DNA of 61,785 bases from Microbacterium ureisolvens (GTDB lineage: Bacteria > Actinomycetota > Actinomycetes > Actinomycetales > Microbacteriaceae), in assembly GCF_015278315.1 (NCBI RefSeq), contig NZ_JADIJE010000017.1, positions 1-61,785 of the forward strand. Direction: 5' to 3'. The notes beneath the pieces were generated by a model, which saw nothing but the letters and a program-made list of their open reading frames with translations, made no database searches and was not told the DNA's origin. A program made the position numbers and the translations under genes. Shown piece after piece: positions 8,489 to 16,726 of this stretch (position 1 is the stretch's first letter; the number at the start of each line of letters is the position of its first letter).

Positions 8489-10123
8489 ATGAAGTCAACG
8501 TTCAGACGGCTGGTGGCGGTGTCGGTGGGCATCGTCGCCGCCGTCGCCCTCACCGCCGGGGCCACCTCGGCAGCGGCCGCCCCCGGCGGCGGCAAGGGCG
8601 GTCCCCACGCCGCCCCACCCATCCTCACCGCGGCCGGGTGCGCCGCACTGGCCGACCTCACCATCCCCGCGAAGGCGATCGACCTGCCGACGCAGGGAGC
8701 CGACATCGAGACGGCGGTGTGGGATGCTGCGGGCAGCTACTGCGCCGTCACCGGCTGGATCCGGGCGGTCACCGCACCGCAGGACATGCAGTTCCGGGTC
8801 AACCTCCCCGCCTCGTGGAACGGCCGCACGCTCCAGTTCGGCGGCGGCGGTTTCGACGGCTCGCTCGTCACGGCGACCGGCGCCTACACCGCGCAGCCGG
8901 CGGGCACGCCGACCGCGCTCTCGCAGGGCTGGGTGACGCTCGGCTCTGACGGCGGCCACCAGGGCGGACCGGGATTCGACGGCACCTTCCAGCTGGACGA
9001 GGAGCTGTTCCTCAACTACGGCCAGTGGTCGGTGAAGAAGGCCCACGACGCGGCGGCGGCGGTCATCGACGCCGCGTACGGCGTCGATGCGCAGTGGTCG
9101 TACTTCATCGGCGGGTCTCAGGGCGGGCACGAGGCGCTGGACGCCGCGGCGCGATACCCGAAGGACTACGACGGGATCGTCGCAAACTACCCGGCCTACA
9201 ACGTCACGATGATGCACGTCGGCGCGGTGAACTTCCGCGACGCGCTGCAGCTCGAGGGCGGTGCCGGCCACCTGAACGCCGCCGAGACGGCGACGATCAC
9301 GAACGCGGTCTACGCGGCCTGCGATGGTCTCGACGGCGCCGCCGACGGCATCGTGAGCGATGTGGCCGGCTGCGACGAGACGTTCGACATCCAGACGCTC
9401 GCCTGCCCCGCCGGCGTCGACCCGGCCACGGTCGACACCTGCCTGTCGGACGTCGAGATCGAAGCCGTCGTGAAGATCACGACCGACTACGACCTGGGCA
9501 TCGAGATCGAGGGCAACTCGATCTTCGCCAAGAGCGCGCTGCTGCAGGGCGCGCTGTACCAGGGCTTCGCGGGCTTCGGTACCAGCGCACAGTCGCAAGG
9601 GCTGCAGTTCCAGGTGTTCTCGGCGACGATGCGGTACGGCGTCGCGGGAGACCCGCCCGGGTTCGACCCGTACACGGTCGACCCGCTCGACTACGCCGAC
9701 CGGGTGCAGGAGGTGGGCGAGATCATGGATGTAACGGATGTCTCGCTCAACCAGTTCCGCGCGCACGGCGGCAAGGTCATCCTGACGCACGGCACCATCG
9801 ACGACTTCATCACGCCGCACAACACGGTGCAGTACTGGGAGGCGCTCGAGTACGAGTTCGGCAAGCGCCTGGACCGGTTCGCGAAGTTCTACATGGTGCC
9901 CGGCTGGGGTCACGGACAGGGCCGCTTCGTCGCCCAGTACGACGCCCTGGGCGCCATCGTGAACTGGGTCGAGAACGGCGTCGCCCCGTCGGGTCTCGTC
10001 GCGAGCGACGGCAACGCCGGCGCAGACCGCACGCGGCCGATGTGCGAGTACCCGGCATGGCCGCAGTACACCGGCACGGGGTCGATCGACGACGCGAGCT
10101 CGTTCACCTGCGTGACGGTGTGA
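8489..10123 (+). CDS. Secreted tannase/feruloyl esterase family hydrolase
   Basis: Predicted extracellular esterase that releases gallate or a hydroxycinnamate from plant esters. The 544-residue precursor begins with a Sec signal (MKSTFRR, hydrophobic core, cleavage near AAAA-A at about residue 30). The nucleophile elbow is GGSQGG with Ser210; the acid and base are in HGTIDDF and GWGHGQG near the C-terminus. In characterised family members Cys residues flank the Ser and His (CS-D-HC motif, forming a disulfide); here both are Gly (GS-D-HG), a coordinated loss. Start ATG8489 has AAGGAG upstream. The gallate-pathway genes downstream favour tannin or gallate-ester hydrolysis over feruloyl esterase. 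Confidence 0.85.
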   Translation: MKSTFRRLVAVSVGIVAAVALTAGATSAAAAPGGGKGGPHAAPPILTAAGCAALADLTIPAKAIDLPTQGADIETAVWDAAGSYCAVTGWIRAVTAPQDMQFRVNLPASWNGRTLQFGGGGFDGSLVTATGAYTAQPAGTPTALSQGWVTLGSDGGHQGGPGFDGTFQLDEELFLNYGQWSVKKAHDAAAAVIDAAYGVDAQWSYFIGGSQGGHEALDAAARYPKDYDGIVANYPAYNVTMMHVGAVNFRDALQLEGGAGHLNAAETATITNAVYAACDGLDGAADGIVSDVAGCDETFDIQTLACPAGVDPATVDTCLSDVEIEAVVKITTDYDLGIEIEGNSIFAKSALLQGALYQGFAGFGTSAQSQGLQFQVFSATMRYGVAGDPPGFDPYTVDPLDYADRVQEVGEIMDVTDVSLNQFRAHGGKVILTHGTIDDFITPHNTVQYWEALEYEFGKRLDRFAKFYMVPGWGHGQGRFVAQYDALGAIVNWVENGVAPSGLVASDGNAGADRTRPMCEYPAWPQYTGTGSIDDASSFTCVTV

Positions 10124-10152
10124 CGGGCGACACCGCCCCCTGACGCACGCCC

Positions 10153-10185
10153 GGGGCCCCGGCATCCGCACGATGCCGGGGCCCC
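10153..10185 (+). terminator. Perfect 13-bp stem hairpin after tannase
   Basis: GGGGCCCCGGCAT (10153-10165) pairs perfectly with ATGCCGGGGCCCC (10173-10185) across a 7-nt loop, 30 nt after the tannase stop. It is a strong tractless terminator and could serve both the tannase and the convergent IclR operon. Confidence 0.8.
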
Positions 10186-10220
10186 ACCATGCCGGCGCAA
10201 CTTCCCCACCAGATCGGCGC

Positions 10221-10360
10221 CTGTGCTCGGGTGTCACGACACGCCGTGACCCGGCTCGCGACGCAGCACTTCGTGACCCCTGAACCGGAAGCCCCTGTGC
10301 TCAGGTGTCACGACACGCCGTCACCCGGCTCGCGACGCAGCACTTCGTGACACCCGAACC
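10221..10360. repeat. Two tandem copies of a ~66-bp repeat (period 74)
   Basis: 10221-10286 and 10295-10360 are near-identical direct copies. Each contains CTC(G/A)GGTGTCACGAC, the same 15-bp core found (in reverse orientation) in the seven-copy array at 28.2-28.8 kb. The units are rich in short palindromes such as GTGTCACGACAC. They lie between convergent genes and appear non-coding. Confidence 0.85.
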
Positions 10361-10391
10361 AGGCGGGCGCGGCGCGGCACGCTGAGGGGCG

Positions 10392-11240
10392 TCAGCCCGC
10401 GGACCGCGCGTCCAGCGACGAGAAGTAGTCGAGCGAGCGCCGCGAGGTGCTGGCGAGGGTCCGCATGCCGTGGCCGCCCCGGGCGGCGCCGGCCTCCTCG
10501 AGCGCGCGGGCGATGCCCGCCGCTGCGACCGTGAGCAGCTCCACCGACGCCTGCGGCGACGTGCCGTCGTTGGGCACCACGACGCCCAGCGCCGCGTGCA
10601 CGGCCCCGCGCGCGTCGAGCACCGGCACGGCGATCCCCCGCGACTCGCGGTGGATGTGCCCGTCGGTGACGGCGAACCCGTCGGCGCGCACCCGCCGCAG
10701 GCGCGCACGCAGCTCGTCGCCGGTGCGGATCGTCGCCGTCGTGTAGGCCGGCCATCCCGCTGCGATGACGTCGTCGACGACACCGGGCGAGGAATGGGCG
10801 AGCAGCACGAGACCGCTCGAGCTCACCGCCAGCGGCACGCGGCCACCGATGACGGTGGCATTGACGACCGCCTCGCGCGTCGACAGGCGCTCGATGAAGA
10901 GCACGTCACGGCCGCTCAGCACGCCCAGCTGCGTGTGCTGGCGCACGCGCGAGTGCACGGCCTCGAGCCACGGCCGGGCGAGCTCACGCAGGCCGATGGC
11001 GCCGGGCGTCCGCGACGCGAATTCCCACAGCCGGATGCCGAGCCGATACGAGCGGTCCGGCATCCGCTCGAGAAGCCCCTCGCGTTCGAGCTCCGACACG
11101 AGGCGGTGCGTGGTCGACACCGCCAGGCCCGTCGCCTCGACGATCTCGGTGAGGGTCAGGAACGGGCGCAGCACGTCGAAGGCCTGCAGCACCCGCAGGT
11201 GCTTGTGCAGGACGGACTCGCCGTCCGATCCGCGTGCCAC
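10392..11240 (-). CDS. IclR-family transcriptional regulator 2
   Basis: 282-residue paralogue of the IclR at 6647-7543, with winged HTH (LTLTEIVEATGLAVSTTHRL) and effector domain. GTG11240 starts it, 73 bp behind ligM and in the same direction, so the pair ligM-iclR mirrors the first demethylase-iclR pair in inverted orientation. The binding-pocket regions of the two IclRs differ more than their DNA-binding helices, consistent with related sites but different effectors (inference). Likely controls ligM and/or the divergent gal operon. Confidence 0.88.
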   Translation of the reverse strand: MARGSDGESVLHKHLRVLQAFDVLRPFLTLTEIVEATGLAVSTTHRLVSELEREGLLERMPDRSYRLGIRLWEFASRTPGAIGLRELARPWLEAVHSRVRQHTQLGVLSGRDVLFIERLSTREAVVNATVIGGRVPLAVSSSGLVLLAHSSPGVVDDVIAAGWPAYTTATIRTGDELRARLRRVRADGFAVTDGHIHRESRGIAVPVLDARGAVHAALGVVVPNDGTSPQASVELLTVAAAGIARALEEAGAARGGHGMRTLASTSRRSLDYFSSLDARSAG

Positions 11241-11313
11241 GTCGCCCTCCCTCTTCCGGCCGCTCGGCTCGCCCTTGGCCTGTCAGCCCGCCCTGACCGC
11301 TGGGCGCTGCGTC

Positions 11314-12732
11314 TCAGGCCGCGCCGGCCGTGCGCCACCCTCCGTGGTACTCCTGGCGGGCGGTCTCGGCGTAGGGCACGGGGCTCACGACGGCGCGTAC
11401 TTCGAGCTGCTCGTGCGGCTCGACCGTGGTCTTGCGCGACCCGCCGTCCGGCTCGCCCCACACCACGCGCACCTCGGCGCCGATGGGCACGTCGCGGTCG
11501 ACGGTCGCCAGCGACAGCCCCCGCTTCTCGTTCGCGGTCACGCCGGTGAAGAGCGAGAGACCCACGGTGTTCCCGTCGGCGTCGATCACCGCGTCGTAGT
11601 TCGACGAGCCGTAGTTGGCGTTCGGCAGGTCGAAGAACTGGTAGCCCGGGCCCTCGCGGTCGATCACGCTGGTGAGGATGCGGCCGAGGTCCTCGTCGTT
11701 CCAGGCGAGCGTGACCTTCTTGCGCTGCGCCTCGGGGTCGAGCTGCTCGAGCGCGTCTCGGCCGATGAAGTCGTGGTCGAACTTCACGAACGAGCCGTAG
11801 CCGAGGTCCCACGGGTTCAGGTAGTAGTCCTCGATGTCGTCCGAGACGAACGACCCGGCGAGCGCGTTGATGGCCTCGTAGCTGTCGGCGGGCAGCCACT
11901 CCCGGTAGCGGCGCTCGATGTCGCCCCCGGTGTAGATCGCGGGCAGAGGCGAGGGGATCCAGCCGGACTCGAGCGTGTTGGACGAGTACGCCCGCGACCC
12001 GCACGGCTCGATGCCGAACTCGCGGCCGGCTTCGAGCACGGCGTCACGGATGCGGCCGTGCTCGGCGTAGGGTCCCCAGATCTCGAGGCCCGGCGCGCCG
12101 GCCATGCCGTGGCGGAGGGTGCGCACCTGCTGCCCGGCGATCTCGAGCTCGCCCATGTGGAAGAACCGCACCTGCTCGACCTCGCGGCCGGCGAGCTTCT
12201 CGATGATCGGCCACGCGTTCGGGCCCTGGATCTGGAACCGGTAGAACTCCCGCGTGACCGCCGCGCCGTACGGACGCGACGGCGAGCGGTCGTCGTAGCG
12301 CGTCTCGATGTCGTAGCCGCCGGTCTCGGCGTGGAACTGCAGCCAGTTCGCGCCGGGCGCGCGCCCGACGTAGACGTACTCGTCCTCCGCGAGGTGGAAA
12401 AGGATGCCGTCGCCGATCACGCCACCGGTCGACGACGTGGGCACGAACTGCTTGGCGGTGTTCACGGGGAAGTTCGTGAAGGAGTTGATGCCGGTATCGG
12501 ACAGCAGCTTCAGCGCGTCGGGCCCGGTCATGAAGAAGTTGACCATGTGGTGGGTCTGGTCGTAGAGCACAGCGGTCTCGCGCCAGGCCTTCTGCTCGCG
12601 CCGCCAGTTCGTGAACTCGGCGGGGACCACCGGGTAGATGTAGGTGCCGAGCTGCGAGTCGCGGAGCATGTCGACGACGCTCCCCCGCTCGGCCGTCCGC
12701 TCGTCCAAGAGCTCCTGCAGATTGCTCGCCAT
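11314..12732 (-). CDS. ligM: Vanillate/3-O-methylgallate O-demethylase, THF-dependent
   Basis: Transfers the aromatic O-methyl group to tetrahydrofolate (vanillate to protocatechuate, or 3-O-methylgallate to gallate). The 472-residue length equals Sphingobium LigM (471), and long segments read like it: DQTHHM, ALKLLSDTGINS, AKQFVP, IGDGILFHLAEDE, YVGRAPGANWL, DDRSPSRP, LRHGMAGAPGLEIWGPY, NTLESGWIPSPLPAIYTG, VVSPVPY. The SRAYSSN segment probably holds the catalytic Tyr described in LigM. Start ATG12732. It is divergent from galB across a 151-bp control region. As galBCD but no ligC/ligI lie next to it, demethylation of 3-O-methylgallate to gallate is the better-fitting local role. Confidence 0.88.
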   Translation of the reverse strand: MASNLQELLDERTAERGSVVDMLRDSQLGTYIYPVVPAEFTNWRREQKAWRETAVLYDQTHHMVNFFMTGPDALKLLSDTGINSFTNFPVNTAKQFVPTSSTGGVIGDGILFHLAEDEYVYVGRAPGANWLQFHAETGGYDIETRYDDRSPSRPYGAAVTREFYRFQIQGPNAWPIIEKLAGREVEQVRFFHMGELEIAGQQVRTLRHGMAGAPGLEIWGPYAEHGRIRDAVLEAGREFGIEPCGSRAYSSNTLESGWIPSPLPAIYTGGDIERRYREWLPADSYEAINALAGSFVSDDIEDYYLNPWDLGYGSFVKFDHDFIGRDALEQLDPEAQRKKVTLAWNDEDLGRILTSVIDREGPGYQFFDLPNANYGSSNYDAVIDADGNTVGLSLFTGVTANEKRGLSLATVDRDVPIGAEVRVVWGEPDGGSRKTTVEPHEQLEVRAVVSPVPYAETARQEYHGGWRTAGAA

Positions 12733-12831
12733 TGCGCTGTCTCGACTTCCTCGTCCAGTGGTTCCTGCCGGTGACCTGACCGCGATGCTACGTGTCCGCT
12801 TTACCTACGTCCAAAGGTATTTGGTCGCCAC

Positions 12832-12847
12832 GATTGTAGACAATTTG
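12832..12847 (+). promoter_or_regulatory. Candidate operator between ligM and galB
   Basis: ATTGT-AG-ACAAT (12833-12844) is a perfect palindrome, nested within a wider TGGTC (12822-12826) / GACCA (12850-12854) pair. The 16-bp GATTGTAGACAATTTG matches the element at 5078-5093. Its position between the divergent ligM and galBCD-dioxygenase transcripts suggests one regulator controls both sides. The symmetry would suit an IclR or a GntR-type protein. Confidence 0.5.
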
Positions 12848-12883
12848 TTGACCATTTCGCCATAGGTGTGCTTCGCTGGCCCC

Positions 12884-13639
12884 ATGACAGACACCGCCGA
12901 CACGCTCCTCGTCGTCAGTGCCCACGCCGGTGATTTCGTGTGGCGTGCGGGCGGTGCGATCGCGTCCGCGACCCTCCGCGGCGAGCGTGCCGTGGTCGCG
13001 TGCCTGTCGTATGGAGAGCGCGGCGAGTCCGCCAGCCAGTGGCTCGAAGGCAAGGCGCTCGATGAGATCAAGCGTGTGCGGCGCGACGAGGCCGAGGCTG
13101 CGGCATCCGCTCTCGGCGCCGAGATCGAGTTCCTCGACCTCGGTGATTACCCGCTCGTCGAGTCGCGCGAAGCGGTCTCGCGGCTGGTGGACCTCTATCG
13201 GCGCGTGCAGCCCACGGTGGTGCTCACCCACACGCTGCGCGACCCCTACAACGGCGACCACCCGGCCGCGGCGCGCATGGCGCTCGACGCCCGAGTGCTG
13301 GCCCAGGCGATCGGCGTGGCCAACTCCGACGGGAGCTATCCGTCCAAGGACGACATCATCGGCGCGCCACCCGTGTTCTTCTTCGAGCCGCATCAGCCCG
13401 AGCAGTGCGACTTCACGCCGAACGTGCTGCTCGACATCACCGAGGCGTTCCCACGCAAGCGTGCGGCGATGGAGTGCCTGCCGGCGCAGAAGCACATGTG
13501 GTCGTACTACACCGACCTCGCGGTGCGCCGCGGCGTGCAGCTCAAGCGCAACGCCGGCCCGAACCTCGGCCTCGCCCACGAGACGATGGGCGAGGCGTAC
13601 ATGCGGTTCTTCCCGCAGGTCACCGGGGTGCTGTCGTGA
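12884..13639 (+). CDS. galB: 4-oxalomesaconate hydratase, PIG-L family
   Basis: Hydrates 4-oxalomesaconate to 4-carboxy-4-hydroxy-2-oxoadipate (CHA) in gallate/protocatechuate 4,5-cleavage catabolism. The 251-residue PIG-L/LmbE-fold protein has the zinc-site start SAHAGDFVWRAGGAI (His14, Asp17) and the later GDHPAA (His126). SAH..DFVWRAGGAIA is the form seen in GalB-type hydratases rather than the AHPDDE of GlcNAc deacetylases, and CLSYGERGES supports this. ATG12884 is taken as start; a GTG 18 bp upstream is in frame. First gene of the rightward galB-galC-galD-dioxygenase operon. Confidence 0.85.
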   Translation: MTDTADTLLVVSAHAGDFVWRAGGAIASATLRGERAVVACLSYGERGESASQWLEGKALDEIKRVRRDEAEAAASALGAEIEFLDLGDYPLVESREAVSRLVDLYRRVQPTVVLTHTLRDPYNGDHPAAARMALDARVLAQAIGVANSDGSYPSKDDIIGAPPVFFFEPHQPEQCDFTPNVLLDITEAFPRKRAAMECLPAQKHMWSYYTDLAVRRGVQLKRNAGPNLGLAHETMGEAYMRFFPQVTGVLS

Positions 13640-13697
13640 GCGGTGCCGCCATTGCCGATGGCTCCGCGGCGATCGCAGGGCGAGGACGGATGCCGCG

Positions 13698-14417
13698 ATG
13701 ACGGGGCCCGTCGTCATCACCGACATCGCTCGGGCCGATCTCGCGACGGCCGACGCGCTCGCCGTGCGCGGCGTGGCCACGGTGCACGAGGCGATGGGCC
13801 GGACCGGACTCGTGGGTCCCGGCATCCGTCCCGTCCAGACCGGAGCGCGGGTCGCGGGGACGGCCGTCACGGTGCTCAGCTGGCCGGGCGACAACCTCAT
13901 GATCCACGCGGCGATCGAGCAGTGCCGCGACGGCGATCTGCTGGTCGTCGCGACGACGTCGCCCTCGAGCGACGGCGCGTTCGGCGACCTCTTCGCCACC
14001 GCGCTCAAGGCCCGCGGCGTGCGCGGCCTCGTCACGACCACCGGCGTCCGCGACACCGCTGACCTGCGCGAGATGGGGTTTCCGGTGTGGTCGAGCGCCG
14101 TGCACGCGCAGGGCACGGTGAAGGCGACGCCCGGATCGGTCAACGTGCCGGTCGTGGTCGGCGGCGCGACGGTGCGTCCCGGTGACGTGGTGGTGGCCGA
14201 CGACGACGGCGTGGTGGTGGTCGCCCGCGAGCGGGCTGCTGCCGTGCTGGCCGCCGCCGATGCGCGCGTCGCCAAGGAGGCGGCCGATCGCGAGGCTTAC
14301 GGGTCGGGCGCCGAGCTGAGCCTCGACCGCAAGGGGCTGCGGCCGCTCCTGGCCGACCTCGGCGTCGAGTACCTGACGCAGGCCGAGTACGAGGCGCGCG
14401 GCGATGGCGGCTCCTGA
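13698..14417 (+). CDS. galC: 4-carboxy-4-hydroxy-2-oxoadipate aldolase (RraA-like, LigK/GalC/ProA type)
   Basis: Cleaves CHA to pyruvate and oxaloacetate. The 239-residue protein has the RraA/HMG-aldolase fold; Arg118-Asp119 in TTGVRDTADL are the conserved substrate- and metal-binding pair, and GAFGDLFAT supplies the other loop. It begins 58 bp after galB with GAGGACGG upstream of ATG13698 and overlaps galD by 14 nt. The C-terminal extension beyond the RraA core (LGVEYLTQAEYEA) is typical of the aldolases rather than of RNase E inhibitor RraA. No catalytic residue appears to be missing. Confidence 0.87.
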   Translation: MTGPVVITDIARADLATADALAVRGVATVHEAMGRTGLVGPGIRPVQTGARVAGTAVTVLSWPGDNLMIHAAIEQCRDGDLLVVATTSPSSDGAFGDLFATALKARGVRGLVTTTGVRDTADLREMGFPVWSSAVHAQGTVKATPGSVNVPVVVGGATVRPGDVVVADDDGVVVVARERAAAVLAAADARVAKEAADREAYGSGAELSLDRKGLRPLLADLGVEYLTQAEYEARGDGGS

Positions 14418-15546
14418 ACCCGGCCCCGACACGGCTGGCGTGGCGGCGGCTGCTGAACCCGGCCCGGCCGTGGCCGCGGCGGCGGTGCGCGACGGCATCC
14501 GCTGCATGCTCATGCGTGGCGGCACGTCCAAGGGCGCGTACTTCCTCGCGGCCGACCTTCCCGCCGACCCCCCGACGCGCGACGACCTGCTCCTGCGGAT
14601 CATGGGCTCGCCCGATCCGCGCCAGATCGACGGCATCGGCGGAGCGCACCCGCTCACGAGCAAGGTCGCGATCGTGTCGCGCTCCACCGCCGACGGCATC
14701 GACGTCGATTACCTCTTCCTGCAGGTCGGCGTCGACACGGCCACGGTCGGCGACGCCCAGACGTGCGGCAACCTGCTTGCCGGCATCGGACCGTTCGCCG
14801 TCGAGCGAGGGCTCATCGCCGCCACCGGCGCACGCACGACGGTGCGCATCCGGCTCCTCAACACCGGCGACGTCGCGACCGCCGTGCTCGCCACGGCGGG
14901 CGGCCGCCCCGAGTACGACGGCGACGCGGCCATCGACGGCGTCCCGGGCACGGCATCCGCCATATCCCTCGAGGTCGGAGGCGGCGCAGACAAGCCGCTG
15001 CTGCCGACCGGGAGTCCCGCAGACGAGGTCGCCGGGCACACCGTCACCCTGATCGACAACGGCATGCCCGTGGTGCTGCTGCGCGCCGAGGAGTTCGGCG
15101 TGGACGGCACGGAGTCGCCCGCGACCCTCGAGGGCGACACCGACCTCGCCGCGGCCGTCGAGCAGGTGCGGCGCGCAGCCGGGCCGCTGATGGGGCTCGG
15201 CGACGTCGCCGATCAGACCGTGCCCAAGATGATCCTCCTCTCGCCGCCGCGCGACGGCGGGACGATCTCGACGCGCGCCTTCATCCCGGCACGCGTGCAC
15301 ACGGCGATGGGTGTTCTGATGGCGGCATCCGTCGCAGCCGCGCTGCGGATCCCGGGCGCCGTCGGCTCCGACCTCGCCGGCCCGCTCGACGACGACGACA
15401 CCGCGATCGAGCACCCGAGCGGCACCTTCCCGTCGCGCGTGCGGGTCACACGCGATCCGGACGGCACGTGGCGCGCGACCTCGTTCTCGCTGCGCACGGC
15501 CCGCAAGCTCTTCGACGGCATGGTGTTCCCGAGACCGCGCCGATGA
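14404..15546 (+). CDS. galD: 4-oxalomesaconate tautomerase (PrpF/DUF453 family)
   Basis: Interconverts keto/enol forms of 4-oxalomesaconate so that GalB can hydrate it. The 380-residue protein contains the DUF453 hallmark IRCMLMRGGTSKGAYFL (about residues 32-48), GGAHPLTSKVAIVS, GNLLAGIGPFAVERGLI and GSPDPRQIDGIGG, all as in Pseudomonas GalD. The first 30 residues are an Ala/Pro/Glu-rich extension that may not be translated if an internal start is used, but ATG14404 overlaps galC by 14 nt and fits coupling. Located between galC and the extradiol dioxygenase. PrpF aconitate isomerase is the alternative; the neighbours decide for GalD. Confidence 0.87.
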   Translation: MAAPEPGPDTAGVAAAAEPGPAVAAAAVRDGIRCMLMRGGTSKGAYFLAADLPADPPTRDDLLLRIMGSPDPRQIDGIGGAHPLTSKVAIVSRSTADGIDVDYLFLQVGVDTATVGDAQTCGNLLAGIGPFAVERGLIAATGARTTVRIRLLNTGDVATAVLATAGGRPEYDGDAAIDGVPGTASAISLEVGGGADKPLLPTGSPADEVAGHTVTLIDNGMPVVLLRAEEFGVDGTESPATLEGDTDLAAAVEQVRRAAGPLMGLGDVADQTVPKMILLSPPRDGGTISTRAFIPARVHTAMGVLMAASVAAALRIPGAVGSDLAGPLDDDDTAIEHPSGTFPSRVRVTRDPDGTWRATSFSLRTARKLFDGMVFPRPRR

Positions 15547-15619
15547 TCCCCACTCACCGGTCGCCCCGTCCGCCCGAGCGCCCACGGCACCGGTGAACCA
15601 CGTCAGAGAGGACACCACG

Positions 15620-16588
15620 ATGACCGCCGACACGTCGTTCGACGTCGCCCACCTCGCCCACGTCGAGCTGCTGACCCCCACCCCCGCCGAGAGCCGCTGG
15701 TTCTTCGAGGACCTGCTCGCGATGCGCGTCGTCGCCGAGGACGGCGACTCGGTGTACCTGCGCACGTGGGACGAGTACCAGCTGTACACGATCAAACTGA
15801 CGGGGTCGGATGCCGCGGGCGTGGGTCGCACGTCGTTCCGGGCCTCGTCGCCGCAGGCGCTGGAGCGGCGCGTGGCCGCGATCGAGGCGACCGGGCTCGG
15901 CGTCGGGTGGACCGACGGCGACGTCGGATGCGGGCCGACGTACGAGTTCACCGACCCCGACGGCCATGCGATGGGCATCTTCTACGAGGCCGAGAGGTAC
16001 GCAGCCGGTGACGACGACCGGCCGGCGCTGAAGAACCAGGCCTCCCGCTTCCCGGGCCGGGGCGTCAACGCACGCCGGCTCGACCACATCAACTACCTCG
16101 CGAAGGACGTCGAGGCGAACGGCGCGTTCCTTCGCGATGCGCTGGCGATGCGGGAGTCGGAGCGGATCCGGCTCGACAGCGGGAAGTTCGCGGCCTGGTG
16201 GTTCCACTTCTCGCTGAAGTCGTACGACGTCGTGTACTCCGACGACTGGACGAAGCACGGCAACCGCCTGCACCACATCGCCTTCGCGCCCGACACCCGC
16301 GAGGACATCCTGAAGGCCGCCGACATCTTCCTCGAGAACGGCATCCACATCGAGTCCGGCCCGCACAAGCACGCCATCAACCAGACGTTCTTCCTGTACG
16401 TCTGGGAACCCGGCGGCAACCGCATCGAGTTCGCGAACGCCGGCGCGCGGCTGTTGCTGGACCCCGACCAGCCCGTGGTCGAGTGGTCCGAGGCCGAGCG
16501 CCGCAAGGGCCAGGCCTGGGGCATGAAGACGATCGAGACCTTCCACACCCACGGCACCCCCGTGGTGGATGCCCCGCCGGCTCACTGA
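15620..16588 (+). CDS. Type I (VOC-fold) extradiol ring-cleavage dioxygenase
   Basis: Predicted Fe(II)-dependent catechol meta-cleavage enzyme, 322 residues, two VOC domains (about 10-125 and 152-275). The expected 2-His-1-carboxylate set is visible in the second domain: His156 (RLDHIN), His218 or His219 (NRLHHIAF) and Glu270 (GNRIEF). FFLYVWEPGGNRIE nearly fits the extradiol signature pattern. AGAGAGGA precedes ATG15620, 73 bp after galD. As last gene of the galBCD operon it is the only ring-cleavage candidate in the island and would have to act on gallate or 3-O-methylgallate. Known enzymes for these belong to the unrelated LigB superfamily, so the substrate is an inference. A simpler catechol substrate is the alternative. 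Confidence 0.8.
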   Translation: MTADTSFDVAHLAHVELLTPTPAESRWFFEDLLAMRVVAEDGDSVYLRTWDEYQLYTIKLTGSDAAGVGRTSFRASSPQALERRVAAIEATGLGVGWTDGDVGCGPTYEFTDPDGHAMGIFYEAERYAAGDDDRPALKNQASRFPGRGVNARRLDHINYLAKDVEANGAFLRDALAMRESERIRLDSGKFAAWWFHFSLKSYDVVYSDDWTKHGNRLHHIAFAPDTREDILKAADIFLENGIHIESGPHKHAINQTFFLYVWEPGGNRIEFANAGARLLLDPDQPVVEWSEAERRKGQAWGMKTIETFHTHGTPVVDAPPAH

Positions 16589-16651
16589 CCCCGGCGTGCC
16601 CAGCCGCTTCGCCCCCAACCGCCTCGCGTCTCCGCCCGAGGCCGCACGGCC

Positions 16652-16726
16652 AGAGCCCGTGCTCTCACCCAGCGCCCACGTCCTGAACTGCTGACGACAC
16701 GCGCTTTGGGTGACAGCACGGGCTCT
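16652..16726. repeat. Palindromic intergenic element, 20-bp arms
   Basis: AGAGCCCGTGCTCTCACCCA (16652-16671) pairs with the sequence at 16707-16726 at 19 of 20 positions across 35 nt. A degenerate copy with the shared inner words GCGCCCACGTCCTGAAC follows at about 16788-16860. It may act as a terminator for the gal operon, but the second copy argues for a dispersed repeat. Confidence 0.65.

Noticed and set aside
12884..13639. PIG-L gene considered as a GlcNAc deacetylase (MshB/LmbE)
   Set aside because: The motif is SAHAGDFVWRAGG rather than AHPDDE, and it is in an operon with the aldolase and tautomerase of the oxalomesaconate route, so GalB fits better.
15620..16588. VOC gene considered as glyoxalase I or a resistance-type VOC
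   Set aside because: Two VOC domains, an extradiol-like signature, the 2-His-1-Glu set and the length of 322 residues are those of a ring-cleavage dioxygenase.
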